From Fagopyrum homotropicum (taxonomy: Eukaryota > Streptophyta > Magnoliopsida > Caryophyllales > Polygonaceae), in contig BSWB01000006.1 in the NCBI GenBank assembly GCA_033239125.1, positions 33,782,001-33,846,000 on the forward strand: a DNA stretch of 64,000 nucleotides, read 5' to 3'. Each line of letters starts with the position of its first letter. Positions within the stretch are counted from its first letter, which is position 1. A program made the position numbers and the translations under genes. The notes beneath the pieces were generated by a model, which made no database searches, was not told the DNA's origin, and saw only the letters and a program-made list of their open reading frames with translations. Positions 22,135 to 34,961 of the stretch are shown piece by piece.

Positions 22135-24196
22135 ACCTGTATAGAGGTCGAACTAATTTGTAAAAAAGGCGGACGTAATATGTAGATGGAAAAAAAAAAA
22201 AAAAAAGTTTGCACGTAGAGGGTATTAATGAGGGTAGGTTGCAAAGTAAGAGAAAGGGCAGTATAGTATTTAGTTTGATCCATAAATGGGCGTGCCTAAT
22301 ACGACGACCTCCCTAACCAACATACATGGATCATGGATCCCACCTCCTAACCTAATTATCCTTTCTTTTTTACACATTATATATATTATACATGAATGTG
22401 AAAACTCAGTTGGATCGTCAAACGGGTAATTCTATTGTATGTCAACCTCAACGGTGGGACTTCTAACTTAGCTTCCGTGGCTTCACTACAACCATTTCAT
22501 TACTCATTACTCTTTACTTACTTTTCTCATAACAACTAACTAGCCTTTCATTTTTAATTACTTTTATCTTCTTCTTTTTTTTTTTTTTAAAATAGGTTAA
22601 CATTTCACTTTAATCATGTCACGATTACGGATTTGGAACCCGTAACCGTGACAGTTACAGGTTCCGGATCCGTGAAAGATGTCACTTTTTTTGGGTTATA
22701 ATTTACAATAAAATTATCACATGTCCGGAACCCGCAACCGTCTCGATTACGGGTCTGGATCCTTGAACAATCTGTCACGGATTCGAAATCCGTAACCGTG
22801 ACGGTTACAAATTTCGGATTCTTTGTACGTTTGTTAATTCCATCGCCATGTGTTTACTACTCCCGAAAAAAATCATAAGAAAACTCGACTAGTTAGACTG
22901 GAATTCTAGAAGGAGATGATAAACACATAGTGACCACAAGGGAAATCCAACACCAATTTATAATTACTTTTAATAAAAATAAGATAGTAAAACCGAAAGT
23001 ATGCTAGGTGATATAGTGTAACGTAGTATAAATACTACTATTAAAAATAGTGAAATACAGTATGAGGAACAAAAATGGGTTGTGACAATGATTAAGGTCA
23101 ATGGGTTTAATGTTAGGGGCAGAAGGGTAAATTGAGCTGGAGATAAACATGTAAGAATGGAGTAAGGTGGGCATGGTGAAATAATAATAAGGGTAGAATT
23201 CCAAAAATGCCCAAACGACAAAGCTGAGCTAAGTTGGCCCCGGCTTTTAACTATTTTTAGCTCGACACACAATAACCCAACTTATTATCCCCATCGTCGC
23301 TATCTGCACCTGTTTCATCCTCCTTTTTTTATTTTTATTTTATGTTTAAAATAAAATATCGTATATATGTATAGCATATAATACTACAAATATTTATTAG
23401 TATTATTACTGAGACACTCCAGGTGACCCGTTGGAGGTGTTGTTTTTTTAACCAACATCTCACATTACAGGAGAGAGAGTGGGCGAGAGCGGATGAGAGA
23501 GAATTTTATTTACCAAAAAATATAAAGATTGAAGATTCCAAATACTTGACAAACTACAAAAAGCAATTGCCCAAAAATAGGGATATATTTACATAAAATA
23601 GCCTTTAAAGCAGGAAAATTTTCACCAAACCTTAGATAGCTTTTTAAAATGTATAAAACCACCCTAAACCCTAAATTATGACTTTTTTTAATAGACCCAA
23701 AAATCCCATAAGGTAACGGATGCCAATTACGGGGAGGAAAATTAGGATTAAAATGTATAACTTTAAACGTTTGTTGTTGAGAATATTAAAACTAGATGAT
23801 TTAAAATATATATCAAAATGTAACTAAAGTAGGTAAATGGAGATGGAAACAAAATTTTAAATCCCATAAGGAAAAATAAAATAAAACGGGAGGGGAGTAT
23901 TTTACCATATATAATAGGGTGTGTTTCATGTAATTTCAAAATTAAGGATGATTTATAAAGAAAATTCAATAAGGGCACTATTTTATATTTGATAAAAAAA
24001 AATTAATTGTAGAGAAGAAGGGAAAGGAAAATAGACAGGTAGATCCCCACCATATATAAACTCCACCCCTAAAGGCTAAGATTAAAAAGAATTATTTTGA
24101 GAAAAAAACAAAATAATATTTATTTTGAAAAAATAAAAATAATTTCACCCAGCAAGCCTGTAGAAGGAGAACTCATCATCTTCATCTCCTCTCTTT
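22135..24196. other. Upstream region of the trihelix gene
   Basis: No ORF here looks coding. It holds the repeat cluster at 22616-22830, A/T homopolymer runs, and a GA-rich patch (gagagagagtgggcgagagc) at about 23470-23490 that could be a GAGA-type promoter element. The core promoter follows at 24197. Confidence 0.5.
22616..22830. repeat. Cluster of diverged GATTACGG...CCGTAACCGTGAC repeats
   Basis: At least four related units with inverted-repeat character: gattacggatttggaacccg then taaccgtgac; gttacaggttccggatccgtg; gattacgggtctggatcc; and cacggattcgaaatccg then taaccgtgac. GC content is well above the surroundings. No boundaries or coding potential are visible. Confidence 0.5.
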
Positions 24197-24203
24197 TATA
24201 TAA
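24197..24203 (+). promoter_or_regulatory. Probable TATA box of the trihelix gene
   Basis: The match tatataa in cttttatataacccc lies about 205 bp upstream of the start codon. With the usual 25-35 bp spacing, transcription would start near 24230, giving a 5' leader of roughly 170 nt rich in CT and A runs. Confidence 0.55.
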
Positions 24204-24401
24204 CCCCATCTACAGAATTCACCCAATCTATTGTTCTTCGCTCTTGTATTTATAAAAAAATAAAAAAAAACAAAAAAAAACTTCATTTCTTCAGCTGTAA
24301 TTGAGGAAGAGGTTGGGCGCTTAGGATACATACAAATTGAAGAAAACCCCCCAAAACAATCCTCTTAGCTTTAAGCATATATCCAGCTGATAATTCTCTT
24401 C

Positions 24402-27089
24402 ATGTTGGGAGCCTCTGAAGCGATGATACAAGCAGTAGAACCCGTTGCCGGAGGAACTGCCGGTGCCGTCGGAGTCGCCGACTCGTCGGCGGTTGCACAG
24501 CAAGAAAGAGAGTCAATTATGAGAGAGATTGGGGAAGAAGAAGGAAAATCAAGAGCAGGAGATCAATTAGTCGGCGGAGATGAGTTTGGTATTGGAAGTG
24601 AACGGAGTTATCTGGGCGGTGGAAGCGGCGGAAATCGGTGGCCGAGACAAGAAACGTTAGCTCTGCTGAAAATTAGGTCAGATATGGATGTGGTTTTCCG
24701 TGATTCGAGTCTCAAAGGTCCGCTTTGGGAAGAAGTTTCCAGGTGCGTAAAAATTTGTTGTTCGGTTTTTTGATAAAACTCAATCTCGATCTATCCTTCA
24801 ATCTGGATTTCTAGATCTTCGGAAATTCAGCTCAATTCACGCATTCGGCTTTAATTCTGATACAAGCGAAACGAAACTTGAGTTCACATGCCTGTTTTTA
24901 CGATTATTGATATAGGAGAGCAGTAAAGCAGTGCAATTGCAGTTAAAATTATTAGCGACAGTGTTGCAGAGAACTGGAAAAGAGAGATTCTTAACCGTTT
25001 AATTATGAATTTAAGGGTTTTCTGCTCCTTATTCTTTTGCTTTTCTTCTGATCTGTATCCTCTTCAAGTGGGAAAGTGGCTATTTCTAGCTAGGTAGCAA
25101 CAGAAAATCAGTCATTTGATTTTTTTGTTGTTGTATACTCTCTCACTCCAGTTCTCACAAATTTCATCACGCAATTATGATTCAAAATTCAATGAAATTA
25201 GCATGAATTCTAAGTTCTAACTGTCCATCCATCTCTCTCTCCATCACTAAAATGTGTTCTCCCAGCTAGCTTCCATTTTCATCCTTCCTTTCTCTCTCCT
25301 CTTTTATTTTCTTTTTTTTTTTCGTCTAAATTTCTGCAATTTCAGATTTAATACTTCCATTGTTTTCTGTGCTCTAAGTATCATCATCACCAGTCATTTT
25401 TAGTATTCTGTGTAATTTCATGCGGCAGTCTGATTTCCATAAAAGAGATTCCAATTGTTTATTCAATTTTTTCCTAAAATGAATCACAGTAAATAAACAT
25501 TAGATTACATCATTATCATCTTTCTTACATAATTTACCAGGAAAATGGCGGATCTAGGCTATCATCGGAGCTCGAAGAAATGCAAGGAGAAGTTCGAGAA
25601 CGTATACAAATACCACAAGCGCACGAAGGAAGGTCGAGCTGCAAAATCTGACGGAAAAACTTACCGTTTCTTCGATCAACTTCAAGCGCTTGAATCCCAC
25701 ACGATGCTTCCTCCGGCAGCACCAGTGCAGCAGCAACTTCTTCCTCCACCTCCTGCACAGGCCGCCGTCCCAATCTCCGTCGCAATGCCGCCACCACCAA
25801 CGGTACCGAGTGTTCCAGCTCTCGCTGCAAACGTCACTGTTACATCAACAAATTCTACTATTGGTCAACAAAGTCAACCCCTATCAGTTCAATCTACAAT
25901 TCCGTCGATTCAGAATTTCTCGCAAGTGAGTATACAGAATGTGAATGCGGTGAGTTTTCCGAGCTCGCCTTCAGGAACTCCAACGTCGTCTTCCTCATCG
26001 ACTTCGTCTGATGAGGAGATTCTTGGAATGAGAAGGAAGAGGAAGAGAAAGTGGAAGGATTTCTTTGAGAGGTTAATGAAGAAGGTGATTGGAAAACAGG
26101 AGGAGCTTCAGAGTAAGTTTCTAGAAGCCATCGAGAAGCGCGAGCATGATCGTATGGTTAGAGAAGAAGCCTGGAAAGTTCAAGAAATGGCAAGGTTGAA
26201 TCGTGAGCATGATATCCTTGTTCAAGAAAGATCCATGGCTGCCTCTAAAGACGCTGCTCTCATCTCGTTTCTTCAGAAACTCTCAACTCAAAATCAGATT
26301 CCAGTTCCTCCTCCACCTTCAGTCATCCAACCTCAAGCTCAACCTCGAACTCCGACTCCAGCTCCAGCTCCCGCTCCGGCACCGACTCCAACTCCAGTTC
26401 AAATACCGCAAACACAGGAAATTAAAAATTCAAATACGGCATTATCAGTAGTACCGGTTTCTGCGCAAGCACAGCAATTAGCAGTATCGAACAACGGAGA
26501 TCCGAGCGGCGGTTATGTACCAGGGGCAGCAAGCTCGTCGAGGTGGCCGAAGACGGAAGTGGAAGCGTTGATTAATTTAAGGACGATTCTGGACCAGAAG
26601 TATCAAGAGACTGGGCCAAAGGGCCCATTGTGGGAGGAGATCTCATCGGAGATGAAGAAGCTTGGTTACAACAGAAACTCAAAGAGGTGTAAAGAGAAGT
26701 GGGAGAACATTAACAAGTACTTCAAGAAAGTGAAAGAAAGCAACAAGAAAAGACCCGAGGATTCCAAAACCTGTCCGTATTTTCATCAGCTTGATGCACT
26801 TTACAGGCAGAAGAACAAGAATGATCAGGGCTGGGCGGTAAAGAATCATCAGCCAGCTGCCGTAGCTCCTGTGGCAGCAGGAGTGGAGGCTATGGCTGCT
26901 CCGATAATGGCTCAGCCAGAACAACAATGGCCGCTTCCCAATGACAACAACATGGATGACATGGATGATGATGACGAGGATGACGATGAGGAGGAAGATG
27001 ACGATCAAGGAGGAGGATACGAGATCGTAGCGAACACCAACAATGCTTCTTCGATGAGCGGAGCAGCGGCGGCGGCGGCGTCTACTTGA
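24402..27089 (+). CDS. DF1: Trihelix transcription factor, GT-2/DF1 type (exons 24402-24742 and 25541-27089)
   Basis: Joining the exons gives 629 residues with two trihelix (GT element-binding) domains, the mark of the GT-2 clade. The N-terminal domain (about 79-165: NRWPRQETLALL, KGPLWEEVS, KKCKEKFENVYKYHKRTKEG) is split by the intron after the W-E-E-V-S helix. The C-terminal domain (about 448-537) has SRWPKTEVEALI, KGPLWEEIS and KRCKEKWENINKYFKK. Between them are a Pro/Gln/Ser-rich stretch, a basic RRKRKRKWK (about 278-286, probable nuclear signal) and a charged helix-forming segment (about 287-364) like the family's central helix. The tail is acidic (about 586-602) then Ala-rich. DNA binding in the nucleus is inferred from the family. 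The first exon's W-residue pattern fits DF1 or GT-2 better than GTL1. No disabling change is seen. Confidence 0.93.
24743..25540 (+). other. Intron of the trihelix gene
   Basis: 798 bp, with donor ag|gtgcgt and acceptor tttaccag|g. It is phase 2, interrupting the arginine codon that follows the E-V-S motif of the first trihelix. It is T-rich near the 3' end and contains no element I recognise. Confidence 0.88.
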
Positions 27090-29697
27090 GGTTAGTACAC
27101 AAAGTATCTCAAAGTAAAGGAAAGAAGGAGGAGGAATTGTTAAAAAAATGAAAAATGTGAGGCATTGGATCAAGAGAAGATTATTGGGGTTAGTGAAGTT
27201 TAATTTCTTGTGTTTGGCAACGTGGGTCAGAATTCTGATGGTGTGGGGGCGGAGGAGTGGGCGGTAACTGTGGTGGTGGGGCGGATTCCGGTGAGGGTAT
27301 AATCGTAGTTTCCGTGGACAATTTTTTTTACCGAATTGGTGGAATTGGACGCACGAGGGATGAGGATTAGACTGTGTTACTACGTGGCCGGAGTGATACT
27401 TTTTTTTTTTTTTTTTTCTTTCTTACGGGGTAATAATTTTGTTTTTTTAAATTACACTTTACTATAATTTATTTATTGTTTTGCTACATAAATAAGTTTG
27501 GGGATGGATGAGAGAAAACTTAATAAAAATATAAAACCGACAATGAGTTGAGCAATCTTGTAATTTTTATTCACTGTTTTTTCTTTATTGTTTATTGAGT
27601 CGGGATTGAATTGTCAGTGTTGATTTATTTCCAACTGTGAATACAGTTTCAAATTTCTTATCTAAAAGGATTGAATTCGATCATGTCATAAATTAAGAGG
27701 AAAACATATGAACTTGTATGATTGATCTTCTTCATCGGAATCCAACAGTTACGTATTTACGTAGGTGGTTCATTTAAAAAAAAAAGAAGAAGCAAAAATG
27801 AGAAATTGTTAAGAGTGTGTAGGGGGGGGGTGACGTAAAAATAGTTAATCGATCAAGGCTGTCATATTGATTTACATAATTGAGTCCGTTGATAATTAGA
27901 AATATTTAGATGTTTTGGAAATAGCGAAAGGGACCCCCCTATTCGGAAATTTCCATAATAGAGCAGTTATTATTATATCGGGAAAAGAAGGTGAGGTGAA
28001 AAAAATTAATACAACAGAACGTGGTGGGGTCCTCCTGGGGGGCCCGCGGTAGCCCCAAAGCCAGCGAAGCTGGGTGGGGAGCAGTACAACTCCATGCCAA
28101 CGTGACATTATTCACATGAGTTTGTGGGTGTGAAAGGAAAGCTTATAAACCCTTTATTTATCTGTCACGTCAAGAAAGCTTTTAATTTGAAGTTAATCAC
28201 ATAATTAATTGCTTAGTTATTATTATTAGTTGGTACTCAACTCCCTTCTACTAATCATTAAATTCACACCACTCTTTCCTCTCTGTAGGCTGTGTTTGGT
28301 TCGTTTCACGATAGCACTACCGTGTTGACTCTTCTTTTGAGTTTGATATTGATGGTGAAATGGTACTTGTTCAAATTCTATTTTGCGAATTATAACGTTA
28401 AATATTAAGTCAAAAACGAGATTAGTGTTCATGCTTAATAAGTGTCATTTGCTTTTCGTTGATGGTGAACGGCACTATCAATTACGGTGTTAGTAATACT
28501 TTCATCATAAGTATGTTTATTAAAACAAGTTGTTCCACGTTCAAGTACTCTCACTGATAGGAGTTGTGTATAAAATTGTACATGTCTCGGACATCATTTA
28601 CGGTGTTACTAACATTTAATTTCTGGTAATTGATTAAGGATCACAAATTACTGTTCTAGTTTATAATTTACAGAAAATTACACAAAATTATCCTTAAAAT
28701 CACTCTTTTACAATAAGTCACATTTATAACTTTTTATCATAAATTCATCCCTAATTTTTTAATTTTATGTAATTAAACATCCTATAAGTACTAGTTAAAA
28801 TTAAATAAATAATTTTAAATTGAAAGATAGATAAGGTAAATTTCCATTATTGGTATCAATATCATTGTTAGGTTCAATTTTTCCGTAAAGTACTACAATT
28901 TATAATGAAAAAAATAATCAAAAAATAATAATATAAACTATTGTCGTACAAAAACAATCCAAATTTCAAAAACTATTAACTTGTACACAAACTATCGCCT
29001 ATAAAACCAATTCCAATACAGTTTCAACTCCGACTAAAATAATAATGTAATTGTCGGATATTTTTTTTTTTTATATTTGTCACCTTTTTTTGGTCGATCA
29101 ATAGTCACGTTATTATAATTTTTTTTCATTTGAAAACTTACAAAATAAAATTTACTAAAAGTTACGGGGAAAAAAATTTGTCAAAAAAACATAGTAATGG
29201 ACAAGTTGCAACAAAAAGGTTTTTTTAGTTTTGAAAAAAAAAATCCAGATAAAACAAATTTCCAAGTAAAAAATTTAAAGCAAGATTAACGGAAAATCTG
29301 AAAATTTTCATTAATTTTTTTTATTGGTTTTCATAGTTTTTTTTTTTCTTGCAAAAAAGGTTGAAACAACCCCCAACAAATTCAGATAAAAAAAAACGTA
29401 TGTTTACGGATTTTCTATAGTTTTCGTTGTTGTTCACACAAATCAGTTTCGGCACAAAAAAATGTAGGTTTAAGTTTTTTGTTGCACCTTTCCGTTTAGT
29501 TTATAAGACGATAATTTGTGTGCGAGTAATTAATTTTTAAAATTTAGATTATTTTTTGTACATGGATAATGATTTATATTATTTTTTATTATAAATTGTA
29601 ATATTTAACCAATAGTTGAAACTAATAATAATATTAATATTAGTATAAAAAATAGAAATTTACCTTTGTTATACTTTAAATTTAAATTATTTGATGT
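27090..29697. other. 3' flank of the trihelix gene, non-coding
   Basis: The first 300 bp are G-rich and probably 3' UTR. A GC-rich patch at about 28018-28090 stands out from AT-rich surroundings but matches nothing I know. The rest (28650-29640) is very AT-rich with many A and T runs. I see no gene. Confidence 0.5.
27522..27527 (+). terminator. Candidate polyadenylation signal
   Basis: An aataaa about 430 bp after the stop codon. Plant poly(A) signals are degenerate and a closer variant could be used, so this is a weak call. Confidence 0.3.
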
Positions 29698-29763
29698 TGT
29701 ATCACCCCAAGTTCTGAAATTCGAAGTGTTACGGGGTAGAACCTCACAATGGGTCCCGACCCT

Positions 29764-31390
29764 TAATAGCATGAAATATGACGATATTTTAGGCACATGT
29801 TTTGGTTGTTTTTACCCTTCTTTTGTGTATATGGATATATGTTTGAAGCATTTACGAGCACATTCACCTATTATGTTGGTATAGAGATCTACACAAGCTT
29901 TGTTGTGATTTTAGGTAAATAAAGTCTTGGATTGGAGAATAAATGGAGTATGTAGGAGTATTTGATCATGCTAGGCATCAAGAGGATGCATTGGAGTAGC
30001 TAAGGAAGGAGCATGAGTAGAAAGTTGTACGAAAAAAGGCTTTTACGAAGAATTTGGACATTCCACCGCCAAACACAAAGGCCGTGGTTTTGGAAATTAA
30101 TTTAATTATGGCCATGGAAAAGTATGTCGAGAGTAAAGAAGTCATTCCACGGTGGTTCCACGGGCGTGGAAGTTTGCTCTTGACCGTGGTTCTTCTAACG
30201 GTTGCCACGTGTCATATTTGCCACGTCAGCAACGGTTATGGGCTTTTGTAACCCTATTTTCCTCCTATAAGAAGGCTGAAGGAAGAGGAAAAATGGACGG
30301 CTTGCTAGGGTTTTTGCTACATACCTTTGAAAGATCCTATGATGAGAAGATTTCATTGTGTGAAGGGAAGATTTGGAGAAATACGCACTTGGAGATTGCA
30401 TACTCGGGAAAGATCTTAGGGTTTCACTTTGAAGGCGGATTGACATCCCATTCTTCTTTGTTCTTTAAGATTTCTGAGAGATTTTTTTACTCTATTCTAT
30501 ATTCATTGAACGCAAGTTACGGATTTTGTGTTTTATTGACATTGGTTTTGTGTTTGTTATTGAGATTTCAAGGTTTTACCTTTTCTCGCTTTTATATTTG
30601 ATTTTGGATTTCATTATGATGATTGTTGGCTAAAACCCTTAGCGATTCTAAGGTGAAGGGTTGATAGTTTTGGCATAGATGATGATAGATTGAACCAAAA
30701 CAGATTGGACCCTGAGAGTTGCGAGAAACCTCGCCGTCGAGGCTTTCCACGGCCTGTTCTTGAATTCCACGGCCGTGGTTCTTCAAGATCTGACCGTGGG
30801 TTTTCTCTGTCGTACGTTCTTTGCTTTTGCTTTGATCCAAAGTTAAAGATTGGCCCTAACCTAGCCTTGCCTTACCTTTTCTAGGTAGTAGTGAGACTCA
30901 ACATCCTCTACTTTGGTTTCGAGTGTCACAACCTTAACCTTTTTGGCTTATCTTTTATTCCCTTGGGTTTGGACATGGGTATTTGAGAAGTGTAATCTTG
31001 TCCTTCGATTCTCTTTATAACGAGACTCAACATCCTTTATCAGAGAGCCTTTGGGTGATACTTATGGGTTTGGAACTTCACCGTACAATTCCCTACCTTA
31101 GATATACCTTTGCAATCCAAACTCTGTCCTTATATCTTTAGAACATCTTGAATCAATTGCCACAATTGGATACTTGAATCTTTAGAATCATTGTTTTCCT
31201 AATTATCTTTACAAAAGCTTTATTATCTTGCTTGACAATTTTTATAAACTGAATTTGATCCCCCAAATCCATGAGTTCGATACTCTGAAATTCTTGCTTT
31301 ACTATACTGATCCGTACACTGCGGGTTCGCTTTGCTTGATTTCAGTTTTTATAAATTTAAGACTTAGTGACGAACACTTTCGAGCGAACA
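29764..31390 (+). mobile_element. Solo LTR-C
   Basis: 1627 bp, starting taatagcatg (TG drifted to TA) and ending cgagcgaaca. The perfect 5-bp target duplication is accct at 29759-29763 and 31391-31395. It aligns along its length with the solo LTR-A at 61676-63454 in the same orientation: shared gcgattcta, gatgatagat, ggaccctga, and gtacactgcgggttcgc near the end. It carries motif type C: ccacggtgg and ccacgggcgtgg (30147-30169), gaccgtgg, and ccacggccgtgg (30767-30778). The plus-strand ORFs across it are not genes. Confidence 0.8.
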
Positions 31391-32556
31391 ACCCTCAGAG
31401 TAGCAACAATAATATCGGATCTTACAACAAGACACAAATAAATGAAAACCAAAACTTAATAAAAACCAAAGGTTATAACAAAGGGAAGTGTCAAAGAACC
31501 GCAACCGAGTTCAAAACAAAAGGAAAGAATAACAACAGAAATATAAAACCCAACTCTGTCCTATAATGTATGGGAACCCCGACTGACCACACCGTCCGGA
31601 TCACTCAACAACATCCCTAACCTACAGGGCATCTACAATATCGGTATAAACCGTTAGCTAACATTCTAGATATCAGAAAGACAATAAAGGCACAAAAACA
31701 CATAAGGTAATATAAGCATATAGCATGCTCGCACTCAACCGGTTATTATCTTTCATTAAGTTAATCCCTTTACTAATTCAACTTATGTTGTCACACGAGA
31801 ATCACTATGTTCTCGCCTTTATCCTCTTTTACCAACAGGTATAAAGCGGATGCATCCCTCTGTCACCTGTTGGATTGGTTGCAAGAGCACCTCACATTTC
31901 CCCATTTTGAACTGGACAAGCGGTCACCGCCTGGTTATAATACACTTGTGCCAATTAAGATATAAAAGGTCAATCCTAATTCGGTTATCCGTTATAACGA
32001 TAAACAACAACACAAACAAGCCAAAAGACTTACCTCACTCGAAGGTAGCTCAAAGGTCAGCTACAACTCAATTTCCCGAAGGAAAGGAAGGAATGCTTGC
32101 TCAAACAAGGCATAACGAATTAGGAACGAAACGATTGCTAGAAGTCTATAACTTCTAGTCTCCATGATCTCTAAGAGATCTCCACAAGCTAGGGTCACAA
32201 ACTCTAGTCTTACAGATTCTCAAGGGTCAACAACATCAACACAACAGAAGGGAGGAACGAGGAAACGAGGAAAGGAAGCAGCTCACCAAAGACGGGAGCT
32301 ATTGAAAACAAACCGCGGGGTCGGCTAGACAGCACCGCAGGGGCGGCACTTGAGAATTCCGCGGGGGTGGCATTGAACAGGGGTGTCCTGTGACAGAACG
32401 GTCATCGGGCCTCCCTTTTGACAGCAACCATACAACCAAGCAACCAAAGCTTGAATCCTTGTTCCACACACGTCAAAACTCAACCAAGGGAGCCTGAGAA
32501 AACCAACGTATAAACAACGGAAAGACCAACAAGAATCAAGACTCGATCTTAATTCT

Positions 32557-32611
32557 TGAAGAAGAAGAAGAAGAAGAAGAAGAAGAAGAAGAAGAAGAAG
32601 AAGAAGAAGAA
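32557..32611. repeat. (GAA)n microsatellite in the E1 3' LTR
   Basis: About 18 uninterrupted GAA units, giving poly-Lys and poly-Leu shadow ORFs. Confidence 0.95.
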
Positions 32612-33171
32612 ACAGAAGGAAGGGAAGCATGCAGCGGCTCATGAACGTGAGAGAGATCAAAGGAAAGGAAGACTTACACGTTTAGCAGGGTTCACAAGGA
32701 AGAAAGCTGCAGCTTGCTCGAGATTGAAGAACGTATGCAAGAAACGGAAAAAGAAAGACAAGGTGAGAATATATAGGGAACAATTGGAAGGATAATGAAA
32801 TAGGGTTAGAAGATTTGTGGAAAGCCGGTCCAAGGATAGAAGATCGGATCTTCTAAGAAAGGAAACAAGATATAAACAAAAAAGGAAACAGATCCCGCGA
32901 TCTGGGGTCATCCGCACCCGCGGAATGACCTTTCCGCGACCGCGGCTATCCGCAGGGGCGGCTACTGTCACCGCGATGTTCCAGAATATTCCAGAATGTA
33001 GCTCCAATGACTCCTTAGCTTCCTTAGCTCCATTTTGTTCCAAAACGTGCCATTCTCACAAAGGTAAACAAAACAACATCATGATCAAAGAATATACATC
33101 CATACATGCAGATTTATGAAGATAAAACGTCTAAACCAATCCCAAAATATAGCCTATAATACATGCTATCA

Positions 33172-34961
33172 AAATACCCCATACTTGTCCCTTGCTTGCC
33201 CCCAAGCAAGATTCAAATCTTAGATACAAGATAGAATAGATTATAAGTCATCAAAAAGATCAATGAAAAACATTTCAAAACCTTTTGGTGGTGTGCTCCA
33301 CTCATAGATCACCCTAAGAGAATGCTTCATGGCAAATAAAATTGAGACATGATCAAAACATTTTATAAGTATAAGAAAGCTGTTCATCTTTGCATAAAAT
33401 CATAGAATGCATAATAAATCATATTTATCGAAATCAATCATGTATAATCAGTTTAAACCACCAAGTCAATCAACATACTCGAGGTCTCAAGGGCTTCCAA
33501 AAGAGGTTAAGAAACGTGTCAGGGTGGGATGCATATAGGGTAATGTGGTGCTAGAATCCGGGAATAAGATCTTTTCTTCACTTTCTTTGAATCACAACAT
33601 CTTCCACCAATAAGCTTTGCTTATTTTCACTTTACCTTACTTTTTGGGATGCATGGACAGAGGTGCACAATAAGCGAAGCCTAGGAGATCAGCAATCATC
33701 AATTTCTCGAGATGCCTCAAACCCTTGATGCACATACCATGACCCGTTAGGACTATCGATCAATCCGACTTTAGCAAGACACAAACACCCGACTATGTGA
33801 ATGGTGCCGAGTTACTCATCATCAAGATCAACGTCCCCAAACCTAATTGTTTCTTTCTAACACTTTCAGCCAAGATCTCAACTTCACTTTCACACGCTTT
33901 TCATCACTTGCATCCAAATTCCCGGATAGGTAATAGGAGGCAAATATGTATATGAGGGGCTAAAGCATGGTCAAGAAGAAGAAGATAAGAATGAAGTGAC
34001 TTAGTCATCCCAAGAAGTATGTGATAGAACTCATCATGTGGTGTCAACCTTCAAATCCAACATAATTTTGATAAAAACAAAGTATTAAACATGCTAGAAT
34101 TTCAAACAAAGCATTTTGCAACTTAAACATATCATAAAACCTTTCGAGCATATAAAGATTTCAAAACCAATCTGCAAACAGAATCATCATCAAGGTCATA
34201 TCTAGAAAAGAAGCACAATACGTTTCAAAAATATTTCAGTTAAAAAACCATCTCGGTCGAGGTGTTCTGACGCCATCCGAGGTGTTCAACCGAGCTGTGC
34301 CTCGGTTTTAACGACCTCGTTTGGTCATGAGCGTATCGGTCGAGTTAAAAAAAAATTTCAAACTGGTTTTTGACGTTTTTCTCACACAGAAACCTGTATG
34401 TATGCATGTAATGACAGATAAGAATATAAAGCCAAGTAAACAATAATATCCATAAGAGTCATACAAGAGTAGCAAGCAAGTCAAATAATACATCAAATAC
34501 CCCATACTTGGGACACATTGTCCCAATGGGTCGAATATAAGTCATAAGAAATAAGTACTCACCGGACATAGCTGAACTGCATAAAAAAATAAGAAATAGC
34601 TCCCAAATAAGACCATATCGGTTGGCGAAGAATATCTCGGTCGAGGTGTTTTGACAGCATCCGAGATGTATCTCAGTCATGCTCCGTTTTCTCAACTTCT
34701 CGAACATCAATCCTTCCATGTAGCTCCTGAATTGTAATTTCTTCTTAGAGAGTACCTGATTCTTGTCTAGGAGGATGCATAAAACACGAAGCAAACTATC
34801 GAAACTAAGCTAGAAAAAGGGGAAATAAAGCAATACCTTGGGTTGCCTCCCAAGAAGCGCTTGGTTTATGGTCACTAGCTGGACCTTCTGCCATCTTTAA
34901 ACAAGCTGTAAGGTGTCCTCACCCCATACTTCATCTTCATCATGGGGTGAAACAAAGGATT
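33172..34961 (-). other. E1 3' non-coding region with polypurine tract
   Basis: Directly before the 3' LTR in sense is aagtatggggtatttt, the polypurine tract (about 33172-33187). A second tract-like cccatacttgggacac lies at about 34502. The region parallels E2 at 46300-47740 and then skips to E2 at about 49655, so the Athila-type ORF has been deleted (breakpoint about 34622). Type-A motifs occur at 34251-34264 and 34635-34648. Confidence 0.7.

Larger units (their letters stand above)
29698..33171 (-). repeat. E1 3' LTR, interrupted by a solo LTR
   Basis: The sense start (33171, TGATAGCATG) and the next 180 bp match LTR-A of E2 closely. A motif-type-B cluster follows at about 32985-32890, a TATA-like gagaatatatagg at about 32766-32778, a (GAA)n run and a second type-B cluster at 32312-32370. 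Beyond about 32000 the sequence looks like a chromovirus LTR (gaggtaagtc, ggtgtggtcagtcgggg). The end tgtatcacccc at 29698 gives TG...CA termini. Subtracting the nested LTR leaves about 1.84 kb. The left boundary is the least certain part. Confidence 0.45.

Noticed and set aside
21588..22283. ORFs encoding repeated SLSMLKLGSFTNE and related peptides on both strands
   Set aside because: They result from the 48-bp tandem repeat inside the hAT element. Both strands are open, there is no start context, and no domain is present.
25534..27173. Minus-strand ORFs opposite the trihelix gene
   Set aside because: They are antisense shadows of the GC-richer coding exon. The plus strand has clear domains and splice sites.
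28260..28620. MITE starting ggctgtgtttggttcg
   Set aside because: The start resembles a Tourist-like end, but no matching inverted end or target duplication was found.
32325..32795. ORFs with poly-Leu or poly-Lys runs
   Set aside because: Translations of the (GAA)n microsatellite in an LTR.
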